Source of the DNA: Pyronema omphalodes
Lineage: Eukaryota > Ascomycota > Pezizomycetes > Pezizales > Pyronemataceae
Assembly (NCBI GenBank): GCA_024516155.1
Contig: JAJJXM010000043.1
Span: 310,001-374,000, forward strand
Length of the DNA stretch: 64,000 nucleotides
Reading direction: 5' to 3'
A program made the translations under genes and the position numbers. Of this stretch, positions 35,873-48,253 are shown piece by piece. The notes under the pieces are model-generated. The model saw only the letters and a list, made by a program, of their open reading frames with translations, did no database searches and had not been told where the DNA came from. Numbering within the stretch: the first letter of the stretch is position 1; each line of letters begins with the position of its first letter.

Positions 35873-37253
35873 TTAGTGACTGATGTTTGCAACGTTTAGT
35901 GCAAGGTTCTTTGCGTCAATCAATTCAGGGTCGAAGATTCCCTCGAAGCTAGACTCATGACGCTTTTCGATATTGGCGATGTTTATTCTAGGATTCTTAA
36001 TGTCGACGAGATCAGGGTCGAAGGTTCCCTTAAAGCTTGGGCCATCACGCTTATCGATGTTGGCGATGTTGATTTTGGGATTCTTGATGTCGAGGAAATC
36101 AGGGTCGAAGGTGCCCCTAAAGCTCGGTCCATCACGCTTATCGACGTTGGCAACGTTGATTTCGGGATTCTTAATGTCGACGAAATCAGGGTCGAAGGTG
36201 CCCCTAAAGCTCGGTCCATCACGCTTATCGACGTTGGCAACGTTGATTTCGGGATTCTTAATGTCGACGAAATCAGGGTCGAAGGTGCCCTTAAAGCTCG
36301 GTCCATCACGCTTATCGACGTTGGCAACATTCACTTTGGCGTTTTTGATGTCGACGAAATCGGCGTCGAACATTCCCTCGAAGCTAGTCTCATGACGCTT
36401 GTCGACGTTGGCAACGTTTATTTTGGGATTCGTAATGTCGACGAAATCAGGGTCGAACATTCCCTCAAAGCTTGGGCCATCCCGCTTATCGACGTTGGCA
36501 ACATTCACTTTAGCGTTTTTAATGTCGACGAAATCGGCGTCGAACATTCCCTCAAAGCTTGGTCCATCACGCTTGTCGACGTTGGCAATGTTGATTTTGG
36601 GATTCTTAATATCGACGAAATCAGGATCGAAGGTGCCCTTAAAGCTCGGTCCATCACGCCTTCCAATGTTGGCAACATTCACTTTGGCGTTTTTGATGTC
36701 GACGAAATCAGGGTCGAAGTTTCCCTTGGAGCTGCCATGCTCGGAACCATGGTGCATCCCATCGGAGTCTTTCTGTTTAGAGTGCATGCACTCATCGCAG
36801 TCACTCTCCCCGACGTTGGCTACATTGAGTCTGACATTCTTCGCATCAATAAAGTCGGGGTCGAAGTTTCCTGCGAAGTTCTTGTCCTGTGAACCATGTT
36901 TTCTGAAATCACCCCCTCGGTGAGAACCACCAAAAGCGGAGGAACCCTCGACAGGTAAACAACGCTTGTCGATGTTGGCAATGTTAATTTTAGGATTCTT
37001 CGCGTCAATGAGGTCGGCGTCAAAGTTTCCTATGAAGCTAGACTCATCACGTCTTCCAACGTTGGCGACATTGACTTTAGCGTTCTTGATGTCGATGACG
37101 TCAGGGTCGAAGTTGCCTTTGAAAGTTTGACGATCCGCTGGTAGTATGTTAGAATTCAGTCAATTATCATAGAAGTTGATAGGAAAACATACCAGCTGGT
37201 GCCGCGGTTACAATCGTAGCGAGGGCAATGGCGAGAATGGTTGGGGCCTTCAT
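35873..37253 (-). CDS. Secreted tandem-repeat protein with dibasic (Kex2-type) sites between repeats (441 aa)
   Basis: Two exons: 37253-37193 and 37137-35873, with a 55-nt intron (GTATGT..CTACCAG, branch CTAAC) in phase 1. Exon 1 encodes MKAPTILAIALATIVTAAPA, a clear signal peptide. The rest is 13 tandem repeats of about 29 residues. The typical unit is DGPSF-x-G-x-FDPDFVDIKN, then P-x-INVANVDKR. Eleven of the 13 units end in KR or RR (VDKR, IDKR, IEKR, VGRR, IGRR), the usual Kex2/kexin cleavage site. Units 3 and 4 are longer, contain Cys (CDEC) and have inserts, and the last ends ANISH with no dibasic. This is the layout of fungal Kex2-processed repeat precursors (KEPs), which include RiPP precursors and repellent-type proteins. 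Processing into 27-residue peptides is inferred. No UstY-like modifying gene is visible nearby. Alternatively it is an intact repetitive wall or matrix protein. Confidence 0.82.
35890..37137. repeat. 87-bp coding tandem repeat array of the secreted repeat protein
   Basis: Units of 87 bp (29 codons) run through exon 2. Plus-strand landmark blocks are TCGACGTTGGCAACGTTGAT, AATGTCGACGAAATCAGGGT and AAAGCTCGGTCCATCACGCT. Units around 36110-36290 are almost identical, while those near both ends are more diverged. That pattern is expected from unequal exchange in the middle of the array. Confidence 0.9.
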
Positions 37254-37412
37254 TTTAATAAATTAAAATAATTCTGAGGTTGAATGAATAAAACTGCTGA
37301 TGAATAAAAGGCAAATTCTACTATGAAGCAAAGGAAGAGAATGATCGGTGATCCGCTGAACTGATGAAAGACTGACTTGAAGCTGCTGGATAGATGAGAT
37401 GATCCTCCGGGT

Positions 37413-37422
37413 CTTATATACC
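37413..37422 (-). promoter_or_regulatory. TATA box of the secreted repeat-protein gene
   Basis: GGTATATAAG on the minus strand, about 160 nt upstream of the ATG at 37253. A strong TATA element suits a regulated gene. Confidence 0.6.
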
Positions 37423-40400
37423 AATTATCTGAAAGCCAAAGCTCATCAAAGTCCTTTCAATTCCGAATAAGCACCCGGAGAATAACCATACTAAGGAGAT
37501 TAGGCCCCCTCAACCTGCAACATTTTGCTTTCGCTGCTCGATTCCTACCTCGGAAAAAGAAAAACCATGTCGATCGTCAAAAAACAGCAGGAGCAAGTTA
37601 GAATTCTGTATACAACACAGACCCCCAACTGATGATAGTAGGGCTGAGATGTGATGGACACGCCTAAGATAGACTAGCCTCTCGATAGGAGGATGTTTCA
37701 ACGCTCCCTAGTTATTAAGCGCCATCGGTGCCACCTGTAGAACCTGAGAACCACTGGGTTGCATTGGCAAGCTCTAGCCATGCATAGCCGTGTTACACAG
37801 CTCAGGAGCTATTTATCAATGTTCCCATTTGGAATTTGGGTTCTTTTGCTCAGAGTTTTCAGGGGAAATTGCAATTTGTGTGTTATTTGTGGCACAAAGG
37901 TTCATGGAACACAGTACAATACCCGTCTGCCGGCTTGCTTCAGGAACATATTGTAGATGAAGATATTCAGTAGGATGTTGAACAATTCGCCCCAAGTGTA
38001 AATGTCTCGGTTTAAAAAAAAAACCTCCGGTTTCTAGGCCAGCCATCATCGTCCACAAATGCGTTGTCTCAATTTACACTTTTCCTACCAACAGACTACC
38101 GGAAACTGCACCTATTCTGCGACTTTCTCCGAGCCGACTATGTTGGATTTCGATATAGGGAGGTTATCTATCCAGCGCCATCTATACTTGTATTCATGGT
38201 ATCGGAGCAAAACAATCCCGAGCATACGGAATTCTGTCTCGTATCTTAAGGTACTTTTCATGGCGGTCGTTTAGCGATTGACTCGGCGCACAGGCAAATG
38301 AAGATGGATGACGTCCATCAATTGATATAACCACGAAGAATAGACTGGAGTATATCGTAGGACCCTTAGTTTAAGACCCTTAAAGCCTTAGTCGTCCAGT
38401 CGATCTCCCGCAAGAAACGCTAAAAGTGTCAGTAAAAATATGAAACTAATGAAACAAAACAAGTTAGGGAGAACAATATCACTGCATGGTCAGGAATACT
38501 GTACGTTGTAACATGCTTCCATTCGCTATTAGAGGCCTCTTCGGCTTAGTCCGACTAATTTGATTCTGTACCTGGTTACCTCCGATTTCCACATAGTATA
38601 TTCAGTGAAATTGCAATGCTAGATTACTAATTTTGTCTTTGACAATCATGGTAATTCGTAGAGCTTGTAAGCCCATTGGCCTGTTTTTTCTAATCAACGC
38701 CACGATCTCGAGGGAATCAGCACTTCTAAAGTTCACTTTGGGGTACAGTCGTGAAGCTATTCAAACTAGGATGACAGCCATATGGTGGCGAAACTTGAAG
38801 GTGCACATTTTGGAAAAATGTGCAAATATCTATCTAAGAAGAGGACTATAGAGTACAAAGATACTTATGCGTTGTCGTCGCATAGACTTGGCCTGTGCTT
38901 TTGAAGCCATATCTAGCTATGTTACAGCCCCAGCCGCTCTGTCTCAGGTATGTACCGTTCGATTTGAAAGTAAATAATGACGAGGTAGCATCAACCAGCG
39001 GTAACCTAGTAATCTCTCAGCTATGATTTACTTCTGAATCACTCATCATCCTTATTCTGAATCTATAGAATAAACTAGCTCGTCAATATTTTCCATATGT
39101 CTTCAACAGGAGAAGCCAAGAAATCAGAGCGATAACTGTTTTAGAATCATCTATAAATATAGTCATAGACTATATAGCGAGAACTACAATAAATATTTAA
39201 GATAACTCGCAATTTGTTAAAGAAATTCATAAAAAATGCAAAAAGGCCTTCCGCATTCGTTTTCGCACATCAGGTATTCGCCTGATGATTTGTTACTTAA
39301 CCGAGAGGCTGGCGGTACGCTCGATTCCCACCAAGGCACCGGATACTTTAGGAGAAGTGCAGATGGTAAAGATCGAGCCTATGAGCTGCATCTTTCGATT
39401 CGAATGCGGTGTAGGATGGCGAACGACTACCGAAGAATCTTACTACAAGTACCCAGTGATGGACAAATACAGCAGACAAGTATATGTCAGCTATATTTAA
39501 GGTACTGTGACCCGTGGTTCAAGACACAGAAATTATAGATCACGTTTTTGTGACTGTAGATCGTGGATAAGGAGATTATAAACTGCTGGCGCATCGAGAG
39601 AAGTCTGGCCCATACCATGCATAGAACTTTCTTGACATATCCGAAGAAGTCCTTTCCGTATGAGAAGATATTCGACAGAAGCTAGAGAGTTGAATATATA
39701 TCTCCTAATTCAGTTGTTGGTCATTGATTGAGGGCCCTATGCGCATGAGGCACATGTCTAGCTGCGTGGAACTGGGGATATTGGTATCTACTCGATTATT
39801 AAGATATGATAATCCCATAAGCGTCAAGACGCTTTGCTTTAAAGTTGAGCTTTAAGAATATTCGTGGAGTTTGGGCGTCAGAACGATTATCTTTTACGAT
39901 GACAGATCCTCCTGGTTAATATCATTGATCGGGAAAGGCGAAAACGTTGTAGATTACCTTGAGTCAGGAGGCCAGCTTGCTACAAGCCTACCAGCGACTA
40001 TAGATAAATAAAAAAGTATAGTATGTTAACAGACTATCACTTTAGGCGAAATTCATTCCATATTCAGGGTAGTTGAACTGCTAAAATTAGGGTTCGATTA
40101 GGGTTCGGATACCAGTTTTAGCGTGAAAACCAGGTTAGCGTGGAATGTCAGCCAATGGGAAAAAGGTAGAAAGCAAACACAAACTCCATTGAAATTGTAT
40201 TGATTCTAGAAAACCAAATCGTGTTTTTCTTGAAAGTGTATTAACGCTAATATACTTACTGCTAAAGCATGGCTCAGTTTACTGACGTCAATACAGTTTC
40301 AAGAAAAACACCAGCTGAATCACTTTCAGCGTAGGAACACTTCAACTAATCCTTATCCGGATGAGTAACACATAAACTAATGGGGGTCTGTATAAAAACC

Positions 40401-41290
40401 CAGTCGCACCCTCAAACCCGGGAATATCTATGTCCGTAGGATCAGTCTTGCTGAGTAAGCCCTGCCCTTCTCAGTTTGCCTGGATTTGTTACTCAGCTAT
40501 GCTAAAAGTTAAGCCGAATACACATAAACTCCTCCGTCTATAGCAGTTCGATTACTCTTGTCCCCATGCTAAAGAAGTGGGTTGTTGTGAAGTTATCGCG
40601 AGTTAAGTTGGCTCGAATTGACAAAAGCCGAGTGATAAAGCATGTCTAGTGACAACCTATAAATGACCATTGACCATCGCACGTGTGTCACTTTACCAAG
40701 AATGCTCTATATCTCCATGATGAAAGATCTCTAGATACGAGCTGCAAAAATGTGGTACGTATGGAAAAAGATGACCGAAAACATCGGTTATCAGTGCAGA
40801 GATACATGTGATTCCCCATCTTCAACCAGGAATAAGTCGCACAGGGGGAGAGAAGGTAGAGAATTTGTCAGGGAACCCTGACGAATATATCTTATCGTGG
40901 CGCTTGTAAAATTACTACGTCATTCAAAAAAACAAAGGAGTATGTCTTGATCGATCGTTGACGCAATCTCATCAACCGAGGTTTTTGTAGGACTATGACA
41001 TCGGCATATTATATTACACAGTTGATCATTTATTCAAGCTGACAAGATTACACCACCTTATTAACGGGTTGAGATGCAAGACTTGAAAACAGCCAAAGAG
41101 AAAGTAACATCATGGGCCGGAATATACGCAGATGGCCAACCAAATCAACGGCCAAAACAAAAGAGACACACGACACAAAAATGCCAAACCTTTAACATAC
41201 CACAAAAACATTGGTCCCCTACCGTGGCTGTCAATCAGCCCAAAGACAGCTCCCACCATATCTCTAACTGACGACGCCATTCTATCTTGT
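37423..41290. other. Gene-poor intergenic region
   Basis: About 3.9 kb with no supported gene. Two overlapping frames at 39236-39538 are protein-like in composition but have no signal peptide or family. A TATAAAA box at 40391-40397, followed by an ATG at 40430 that opens only 39 codons, is the clearest promoter-like signal. TTAGGGTTCG occurs twice at 40086-40106. Confidence 0.45.
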
Positions 41291-42337
41291 CTAGCTATTG
41301 CTCATATTCATTCCCAAGCCTCCCCCACAAGCATAACATCCCCAGCATCCAAGAAACCGATCTACCACCTCATCTCTGTGGTAGGGAAGAGAGTATTGTA
41401 AAAACCTCACGTTAAATATCCAGTCTTGTAGGAGGACACCTACTGCTGAAACGTCTCCGAAATTGTCAAACGCGCCTGCGGTATCAGTTGCGATGGCGAA
41501 GTCAATCGTGTGCCAGAAGGCATCACCAATGAATACCCTCGTGGCGTTGTATTCGGGATCAATCCGAGTGACTTCGGGGGAAGAAACAGCGGGAGGAGGA
41601 CCGGAAGGACCAGAGGAACCAATAGCGAGGGCGGCGTCCGGGTTGAGGGTTGTAATTGTGTCAAAAGCCGTCTGACCATCAGAAAGAGAAGCAGAAGGTA
41701 CCATAGCAGGGTACTCGGCAGTGTTGGAAACACTCTGTGCTGCCAACAACTTGGCCTGCTTCCTATCAGAAGCCCGCTTACTCCGATGGAACCGATCAGC
41801 CAGCTTTTTCGACACGAATGTTTTCACATCCATTTCATTAGCAAACTTCCATGAGAACGACCGCCACATCCTTATAGCCGCTCTTCTTTGTACCGCAGGA
41901 GGGTACATCTCCAGTTTCACCCAGCCATAAAAGGTCTTGGGGACTTCTCAAATCTGCACCGCCTGAGACGCAATAGGCATGGCTGCTGAACACGCGTAGG
42001 GTTCAACTGCCATGTCTCTCTGGAGAGACGACGGCGAGAAGATGGAGGTGAGGATGTACTGCTTTTGCGCGGCAGAAACGACTGGTAAGCCATGAACTGG
42101 CGCCGGTGAGCTTATCTGCCGATAACAACTGTCTGGGAGCGAGGACTGGCTGGGAATGGCAATGGTGGAAGGATTGACAGGAGCTGAAGCAGTGACTGCA
42201 GTTGGAGAAACGACAGTGATTGAAGAAATAACGAAGTCATTGGCAGCAATCGTAGAAGAAGGTGCTGAAGGAATGCTGGATTCGGCGGAGATGGGCTCGG
42301 TGCCGGAGGAACCTTCGAGATTGGTTGAATTTTCCAT
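41291..42337 (-). pseudogene. Unknown frame interrupted by one in-frame TGA
   Basis: One frame runs from the ATG at 42337 (MENSTNLEGSSGTEPISAES) to a stop at 41291, broken only by TGA at 41948-41950 (SQAVQI-stop-EVPKTFYGWVKLEMYPP). The N-terminal 130 residues are rich in S, P, A and T. The second part is basic (KLADRFHRSKRASDRKQAKL), then rich in A, G and P. Either the gene has a nonsense mutation, or the true model uses an intron across the TGA that I could not place in phase, or there are two genes. Near the 3' end, GTAGGT..CCACAG looks like an intron that would change the terminus. No domain recognised. Confidence 0.4.
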
Positions 42338-43844
42338 TTCGAAATCGGCAAGTATGAGTTGAATAAAGTGGAGCAGGAGAACTAATTGTTAATTAATACA
42401 GATTTCAAGTGGAAGACGTCGACGTTGGAAATTGCGAATTACTTACGAGACGTAAATATCAGAAGTTCACAATCGGCCCAGGTAAAGCGAGAGAACAAGT
42501 CATCGAAGTAAGTAACAAAAGCCAGATGATTCTGTAGAACTCGTTTCATTCAAAGCGAAAGTCAAAGAAGCAAGAGAGGCTAGACTGGGCCTGGACCTGA
42601 CTTCGGGCAAAGTATCAGAAGGTTCCAATTGGTCATTCCGAGTGCAGTTTGCAGACCCCCTCCAGCGTTACCGTCAACCTCACAGGGCTCAATATATATC
42701 GTGCGGGGATCAAGCGCTCTCTGGTGAGATATGTGTTCATGGTTGGATAAAAGTAGCTGGGGTTTCCATCTGGGATTACTATACACAGCTTGATGTCGAA
42801 GAAAAGTGGAACCTATAATACATAGTTCCCATGGATGATGGCTAGTCATGCTAGCTAGTTGCCTAGTAATTTTATTGAGATGATTCTTTGCATGTGTCAG
42901 AGTCATCCTTTGTAATCGATTTTCGTACCCGATGCAGAACATAGAAATCACCGCTGTATTAGCTTTCGGCCATTCGTTGGAAATTTATCAAATTCTAACG
43001 TAAGTCGGAGAAAGCATAGAAGCTTCCAATGAAACTATATCGTAGATTATGGAAAACTCTCAATTGTAAAATGAAATTCAGAGAAAATTAAATGGCTGTC
43101 CGGCCGGTTGATTCTGACACAGATTGCTAACTATCTTGATTTGGTCAGCTTTGAGAAGACCTTGATGAGTGGATATTGCCTTTGAATAAAAAAAAAATCT
43201 CCGTGCAATTCTACGTACACAAACACATAAACTATTATCTCGGTAATTCCAGGAATACATTTCGTCTAGAAATTACTGTATGGCACATCAAGCCAAAACT
43301 CTCCAATACTAGATTTATTTAGGAGCCCTGTTGCATATTCCCTTGTCGTATATTCTTTTGGACGCCTGTGGCGGTCTCAAGATTGGATCGAAGTGCCCAA
43401 GCAAAGATTCCTTTGGTTTGGAATTTGTCAGCAAAACTTTTCCAAAAATAAAATATACGTAGTTGATCTTTCAAGTTTAGTAGTCATGCGAGGTTACATA
43501 AACACCATTACTTCCCTACAGATTGATGGATTTGGAACTGGCAGGGCTTCATTTCAAGCTATTCACTTTACCCTGTTTGATTGAATTGTCCGAGTGATAC
43601 CCGATGTAGAGTAATCCTTGGCAGAGTAGCAGATCATTCGTCATCGATCGTCCCGCGACCCACCCTGCGATAATCCCGCCCATTCCAAAACCTGGAAACG
43701 CATTAACATATTTCTAATCCTACACATCACACTATGATATAAAGCCAGTAAATATGATTTTGAATCTAAAATCCCTATATCCTCGTCGACTACGCGAATA
43801 ACGATAAAAAAACTACGAAAGTACCGATACCAATAAACTTCAAC
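42338..43844. other. Intergenic region, nothing recognised
   Basis: About 1.5 kb. The only notable element is the TATA box at 43738-43744 of the downstream DJ-1 gene. Confidence 0.5.
43738..43744 (+). promoter_or_regulatory. TATA box of the DJ-1/PfpI gene
   Basis: TATAAAG about 100 nt upstream of the ATG at 43845. Confidence 0.45.
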
Positions 43845-44652
43845 ATGTCCAACAAAAGGGTTCTTATCATTCTCTCTTCTGCCTCTTCTGTACCTGTGCA
43901 GAAGTCAGATGGATCTACTGCCCATCCCGAGACTGGCTTTTTCCTCAAGGAGCTCGCGCAGCCATTGATGCGTCTCCTCGATGCTGGCTACACCCCCACA
44001 TTCGCTTCTCCCAATGGCGCAAAGCCTAACATGGACCCCATGTCCGGTCAGTAACCCATTGTTTTTTTTTTTGTTTTATCTCATCAAATTAACATAGCTG
44101 CGTATAGATAATGCTCTATGGTTCCTGTCCTTCGCTGAAAAGGAACGCGAAAAGGCCCTAATTGAGAAGATGAATGTCGAGCACAGCTTCTCATCCCCAG
44201 TCGACTTCAAATCTCTCACTGAACCCGAACTGCGAAAATTCTCCGGCATCTTTATCCCCGGTGGTCACGCTCCCATGACCGATCTCGGTAGCGACAACGA
44301 GCTTGGACGCATCTTGCGCTTCTTCCACAATGAGAAAAAGCCGACTGCTGCTATCTGCCACGGTCCCGTCGCTCTTTTGAGTACTCATGTTCCGGGAGAG
44401 GTATTCTGCTACGATGGATACAAAGTCACTTGCTATTCAAACAAGGAGGAGTTAGTTAATGAGTTGATGTGGGGCGGAAAGATTAGGAAGTGTGAAGATG
44501 CGTTGAAAGAGTGCGGATGTATTGTTGAGACCAGCTTGATTCCTCTTATGCCTAATGTCATTGTAGATAGAGAGTTAATCACCGGGCAGAACCCCGCTAG
44601 TGCGGATCAGCTAGGACAGAAGTTTGTACAGATGCTCGAGGGAGAGGCTTGA
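43845..44652 (+). CDS. DJ-1/PfpI-family protein (Hsp31-like/class I glutamine amidotransferase-like, 248 aa)
   Basis: Two exons: 43845-44046 and 44108-44652 (intron GTCAGT..GTATAG, phase 1). The N-terminal strand is KRVLIILSSAS. HPETGFFLKEL carries the conserved Glu of the family, IFIPGGHAPMTDLG is the oxyanion-side loop, and AAICHGPVALL holds the nucleophile-elbow Cys followed by His. GYKVTCYSNKEE and the end PNVIVDRELITGQNPASA are typical of the Hsp31-like/glyoxalase III branch. The expected activity is glutathione-independent conversion of methylglyoxal to lactate and/or protein repair under stress. I infer this from the Cys-His-Glu set, and the exact activity is not proved by sequence. 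The length (about 230-250) fits the family. Confidence 0.9.
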
Positions 44653-46652
44653 GAAGGAAGTTGAGTGTTAAAATGTATGATTAATGAGCGAAGTTAATGA
44701 TATCACGATTTTATGGGTTTAAATATTCTCACCTGAGCTTCCATAGCTTCGTTTGTGAATGCGGCTACTTCCATTTAGTTGTGACTCTTTCTGTATATTT
44801 AAGAGTAATATATAAAGTATTTATTTCTAAGAGACTTTTACTACAGTCGGTCTTGATAAGTATATGCAAGTACTTGAGAATTTTGGTATCCAATAAGTAA
44901 GTGCCGTATTTGCCCTATACTGAAGGTCGAATCATCTAATACGCAAGACGCTAGAGGAAAACAGTCTAAATTATTGGCATTGCTTTTCAAACGGCGTTGT
45001 ACCACTACTATACATCTTCTACCAGAAATATTAAACATATTCAAGTCTGACGAATCTGCGCAAGGCCACAAAGCACGTCTCTCCATTCTCTGAAGCAAAA
45101 ATGGTTGCTGGGTACCGTTTTGAATCTTTTGATAGAAAGAATCTCCCGTTGATTCAATCCATCGGCAATAATATATGGGTTCGAATGTTTTGTACAGCTA
45201 TGACCTGCTGCCAGAAATTGATTAGGATCATTCACAGTCAATTACGTACTTCTTCATTAGATACTATCATATCAATCTAAAAATTATGCAGCGGCCTCTG
45301 ACTATGAGGCAGGAAGTTGAGAATGTGCTATACTGTAGTCCTTCGGCGTATGATTCAATAAATAAATATGCTATATTGATATGCTGGATTTTTAAGTTTA
45401 CTTTGATAATCAATTCCGCTGCACCTATAGGCGGTAGGTAAATATACATACAACTGACTCACTTGTCAATGATTGATGGGGGCAGAATTACTCAGCTTCC
45501 ACACTACCGCCACGCCGAACATCTCGCTCCTTAATACTCCTGATATATCTCTTCGCATCTTTTATGATGCATTTCGTTTTTTCAAGACTTTTTCAAAAGG
45601 TGGTTACTTCCTGTAAGTTGGGTAAAAGCTGCACTAGCATTCCGACGAAGCCCAAAGATCTCCCTAAACTCTAATGCACACTACAGTGTCTATGCATACT
45701 CTCCTATGCGATCATCAAATAAAAACCTCGTACTGCGGTGCTGTATGCGCTTCAATACCCAGTGTGCCTATTTCCTCCGAATGCTACTACTCTTCACAAA
45801 CGCCTTATCAATACCTAGCCTGGCAAAAGGTTTTCTGGATCACAGGAGTCATATTTCCACGCAATTATTTCCAAATTTATATTCTGTGATCCGCAGAAAA
45901 TGATTATAGAAGTGTTGAAAGTTTTTTTTTTGCATTTGATCTTGTTATTTTTCCTTTTCTTCTTTGTGTGGAGGGGAGGTGGGGGACAACGGAACTAATT
46001 CAGAGGTACTATCTAGCTCATTTGAAGCTGGTAATCGATGGGGTTTCTCAGCTGCTCTGTCGATATGTACTTATTGTTTGAATTCATGCACATAATTGCA
46101 CACAAAGAAAGTGATGGCGTAGCATAAAAGTTTTTGTCTTCATATAGCTGGTAACACATGTCGAATCATAGCTAGCCACCAGGCAACTCCTTTACCCGTC
46201 ACGCTTGAATAATTTTATCTTCCTCCTAACCTGCCCGTTCGCCTTATAATAACGCACTACTATTTCTATCTACACACCACTTCTGTCACTCCCAAAAATG
46301 TCTTCCGTAGGGTAAACACGGCTAACCCCGCCACAGCAATGATCGTTCCCTCGAGTGACATCTCATGTTTGTGTGCGCCTTAAGTCCCCTCTTTTGTTAC
46401 ACTATTCGCGTGTCTCTTTACGCGTCTTCCTCTGTATCTTACCACCATAGAACAAATCCCCCAACCATTTCCCCTTTGTTTCCCTCTTTTCCTGTTTTCA
46501 TCCCTCGCTATCAAATCCCTGTCGCCACCTCACACCAGCGCGCCAAGAATCGCGACTACCACCAGCTCACCAGCGCGCCTGTTCCAGCAAGCAAACAAGT
46601 CAACGAAACACCAGAAAGCACATCACCAACCGATTCCAATACCTTTTCAAAA
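44653..46652. other. Intergenic region and long leader of RTT106
   Basis: About 2 kb. 46380-46650 is C/A/T-rich and is probably the 5' leader. Upstream I see only short chance frames. Confidence 0.5.
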
Positions 46653-48253
46653 ATGACCGACCAATCCTGGGTCGATGTAGCGTTCCCTCCAACAACTGTC
46701 AAATCGCTTAATAAACGCGTTAGAGATGCTTTGGGTACGTATCTTCATCTCCATTGATCAGAGCTCCCCGCAATCCCATTACCTGCGTTGTTCTTTACCT
46801 TGTCTTCATTATCCCCTTTCCAAAGTTCTAGTAACATTCCTAAGAATGTTTAAAAACCTCTACTAACATTTTCTCCATTAGCCGACCCAAAAATTGCCCC
46901 TCTCCTCACCGACATCGGCGCCCATATCATATCCCTTTCAGAACCCTCGGCAAAAAAACGGAAACTCGACACCCCTGCCGATTCCCCGGCTGATTCCCAG
47001 CATACTACTGGATTATCTGCTGGAATTGCGGCATTGGGAACGAATGATTCAACGGTGCTGAAAGTTGAGGGAATTAGCTTCAGCGTACCACAGAGGAAGA
47101 AATTTAATCTTCTTATTACGACGGGGGGAATAAGTGCTGTTGCAGCGACTGGTGGTGATAAGGTCGAATTTGGGGTTGAGTGGGATAATGTTGGTGAGTA
47201 TTTCTATTTTCTTCTGGGGTGGTAATGGTGGGGGTGGGGGTATATTGCGGAGCGTGCAAAGCTTGCAATGCTGTGGATTTCATGAAATTTCCCCTCCTGC
47301 GAGGGTTTCAAGAATTTCGCTAATATCAGATCATAGATTACATTGCCTGTCTCCCTGTCCCGGACAAATCAGCCCGTCAATTTAACTTCTGCATCTTCCC
47401 TCTGGGGAGTGACGGACTGTCAGGTTCCACCGGTGACGCAATCGTTTTCACCATTGCTGACGGCGAACCTAAATTTGCCTCTGGAGATGCCCTTTCATCT
47501 GGTTACGATACCAGCAGTTACAAATCCCTTATAATCGATACATTCAACGCACATTTATCCTCCTCTAAATCCCGTATCAACTCCGTAGAAGAACCTAAAG
47601 AAGGTATCTTCTTCAGCAACCTAGCACAGTCGCACAGAAAGGGTGAAAAGGCTTTCCATGTTAAGGCACACCGCGGTAGTAAGGAGGGTTATCTTTTCTT
47701 CCTTTCTAGGGGTATTCTTTGGGCTTTCAAAAAACCTTTGGTTTACTTTTCTTTTGGAAATATCGATAGTGTTTCTTATACTTCTATCACGAAAAGAACT
47801 TTCAACCTCAGTATTAAAGTTCAGGAAGATAGGGGAGGAGGAGAAGTGGAGTTTTCTATGATAGATCAGGAGGATTATCCGGGAATTGATGGATATATTA
47901 AAGCTAGAAGATTAAACGATGCCTCAATGGCGGAAATGAGAAAGGCGAAGTACTTTGGGGTTAACGGAAAGGGAGAAGAGGATGAACCTGGACTAGGGGA
48001 ATTGGAGAAGGCGTTGTATGACGCCGAAGATGAAGAGGAGGAGGATTATGATCCTAATGCAGAGGATGGATCAGACGATGGAGAGGGTGATAGTGACGAT
48101 GACTCGGAGGAGGATAGTGACGAGGACGGTGATGGGGAAATGGAAAGCGATGGAGAGGGATCCGTGGATCTTAGAGAAGAGTTAGGATCAGAGATGGAGG
48201 ATGTTGAGCCAGATGAGCCGAAGCAAAAGAGAGCGAGAAGAGGTGGAAGGTAG
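46653..48253 (+). CDS. RTT106: Histone chaperone Rtt106 (436 aa)
   Basis: Three exons: 46653-46734, 46882-47193 and 47337-48253 (introns GTACGT..CCATTAG with TACTAAC, and GTGAGT..ATCATAG), all in phase. After an N-terminal helical segment and a basic patch (SAKKRKLD), the tandem PH-like fold begins. VLKVEGISFSVPQRKKFNLL opens the first part, VPDKSARQFNFCIFPLG lies between, and EGYLFFLSRGILWAFKKPLV, then FGNIDSVSYTSITKRTFNL, forms the second. This is the Rtt106/Pob3-M arrangement. The C-terminus is a long acidic tail (D/E/S) ending in KQKRARRGGR. The family delivers H3-H4 acetylated at K56 to nucleosome assembly and silent chromatin. The size matches Rtt106 and is far smaller than Pob3. Confidence 0.85.

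Noticed and set aside
35957..36892. 311-codon frame antisense to the secreted repeat protein
   Set aside because: It arises from the 87-bp repeats, whose length is a multiple of three, so any stop-free phase stays open. The minus strand has the signal peptide, intron and TATA box.
40086..40106. Two TTAGGGTTCG words
   Set aside because: Too few and separated by other bases to be an interstitial telomere array.
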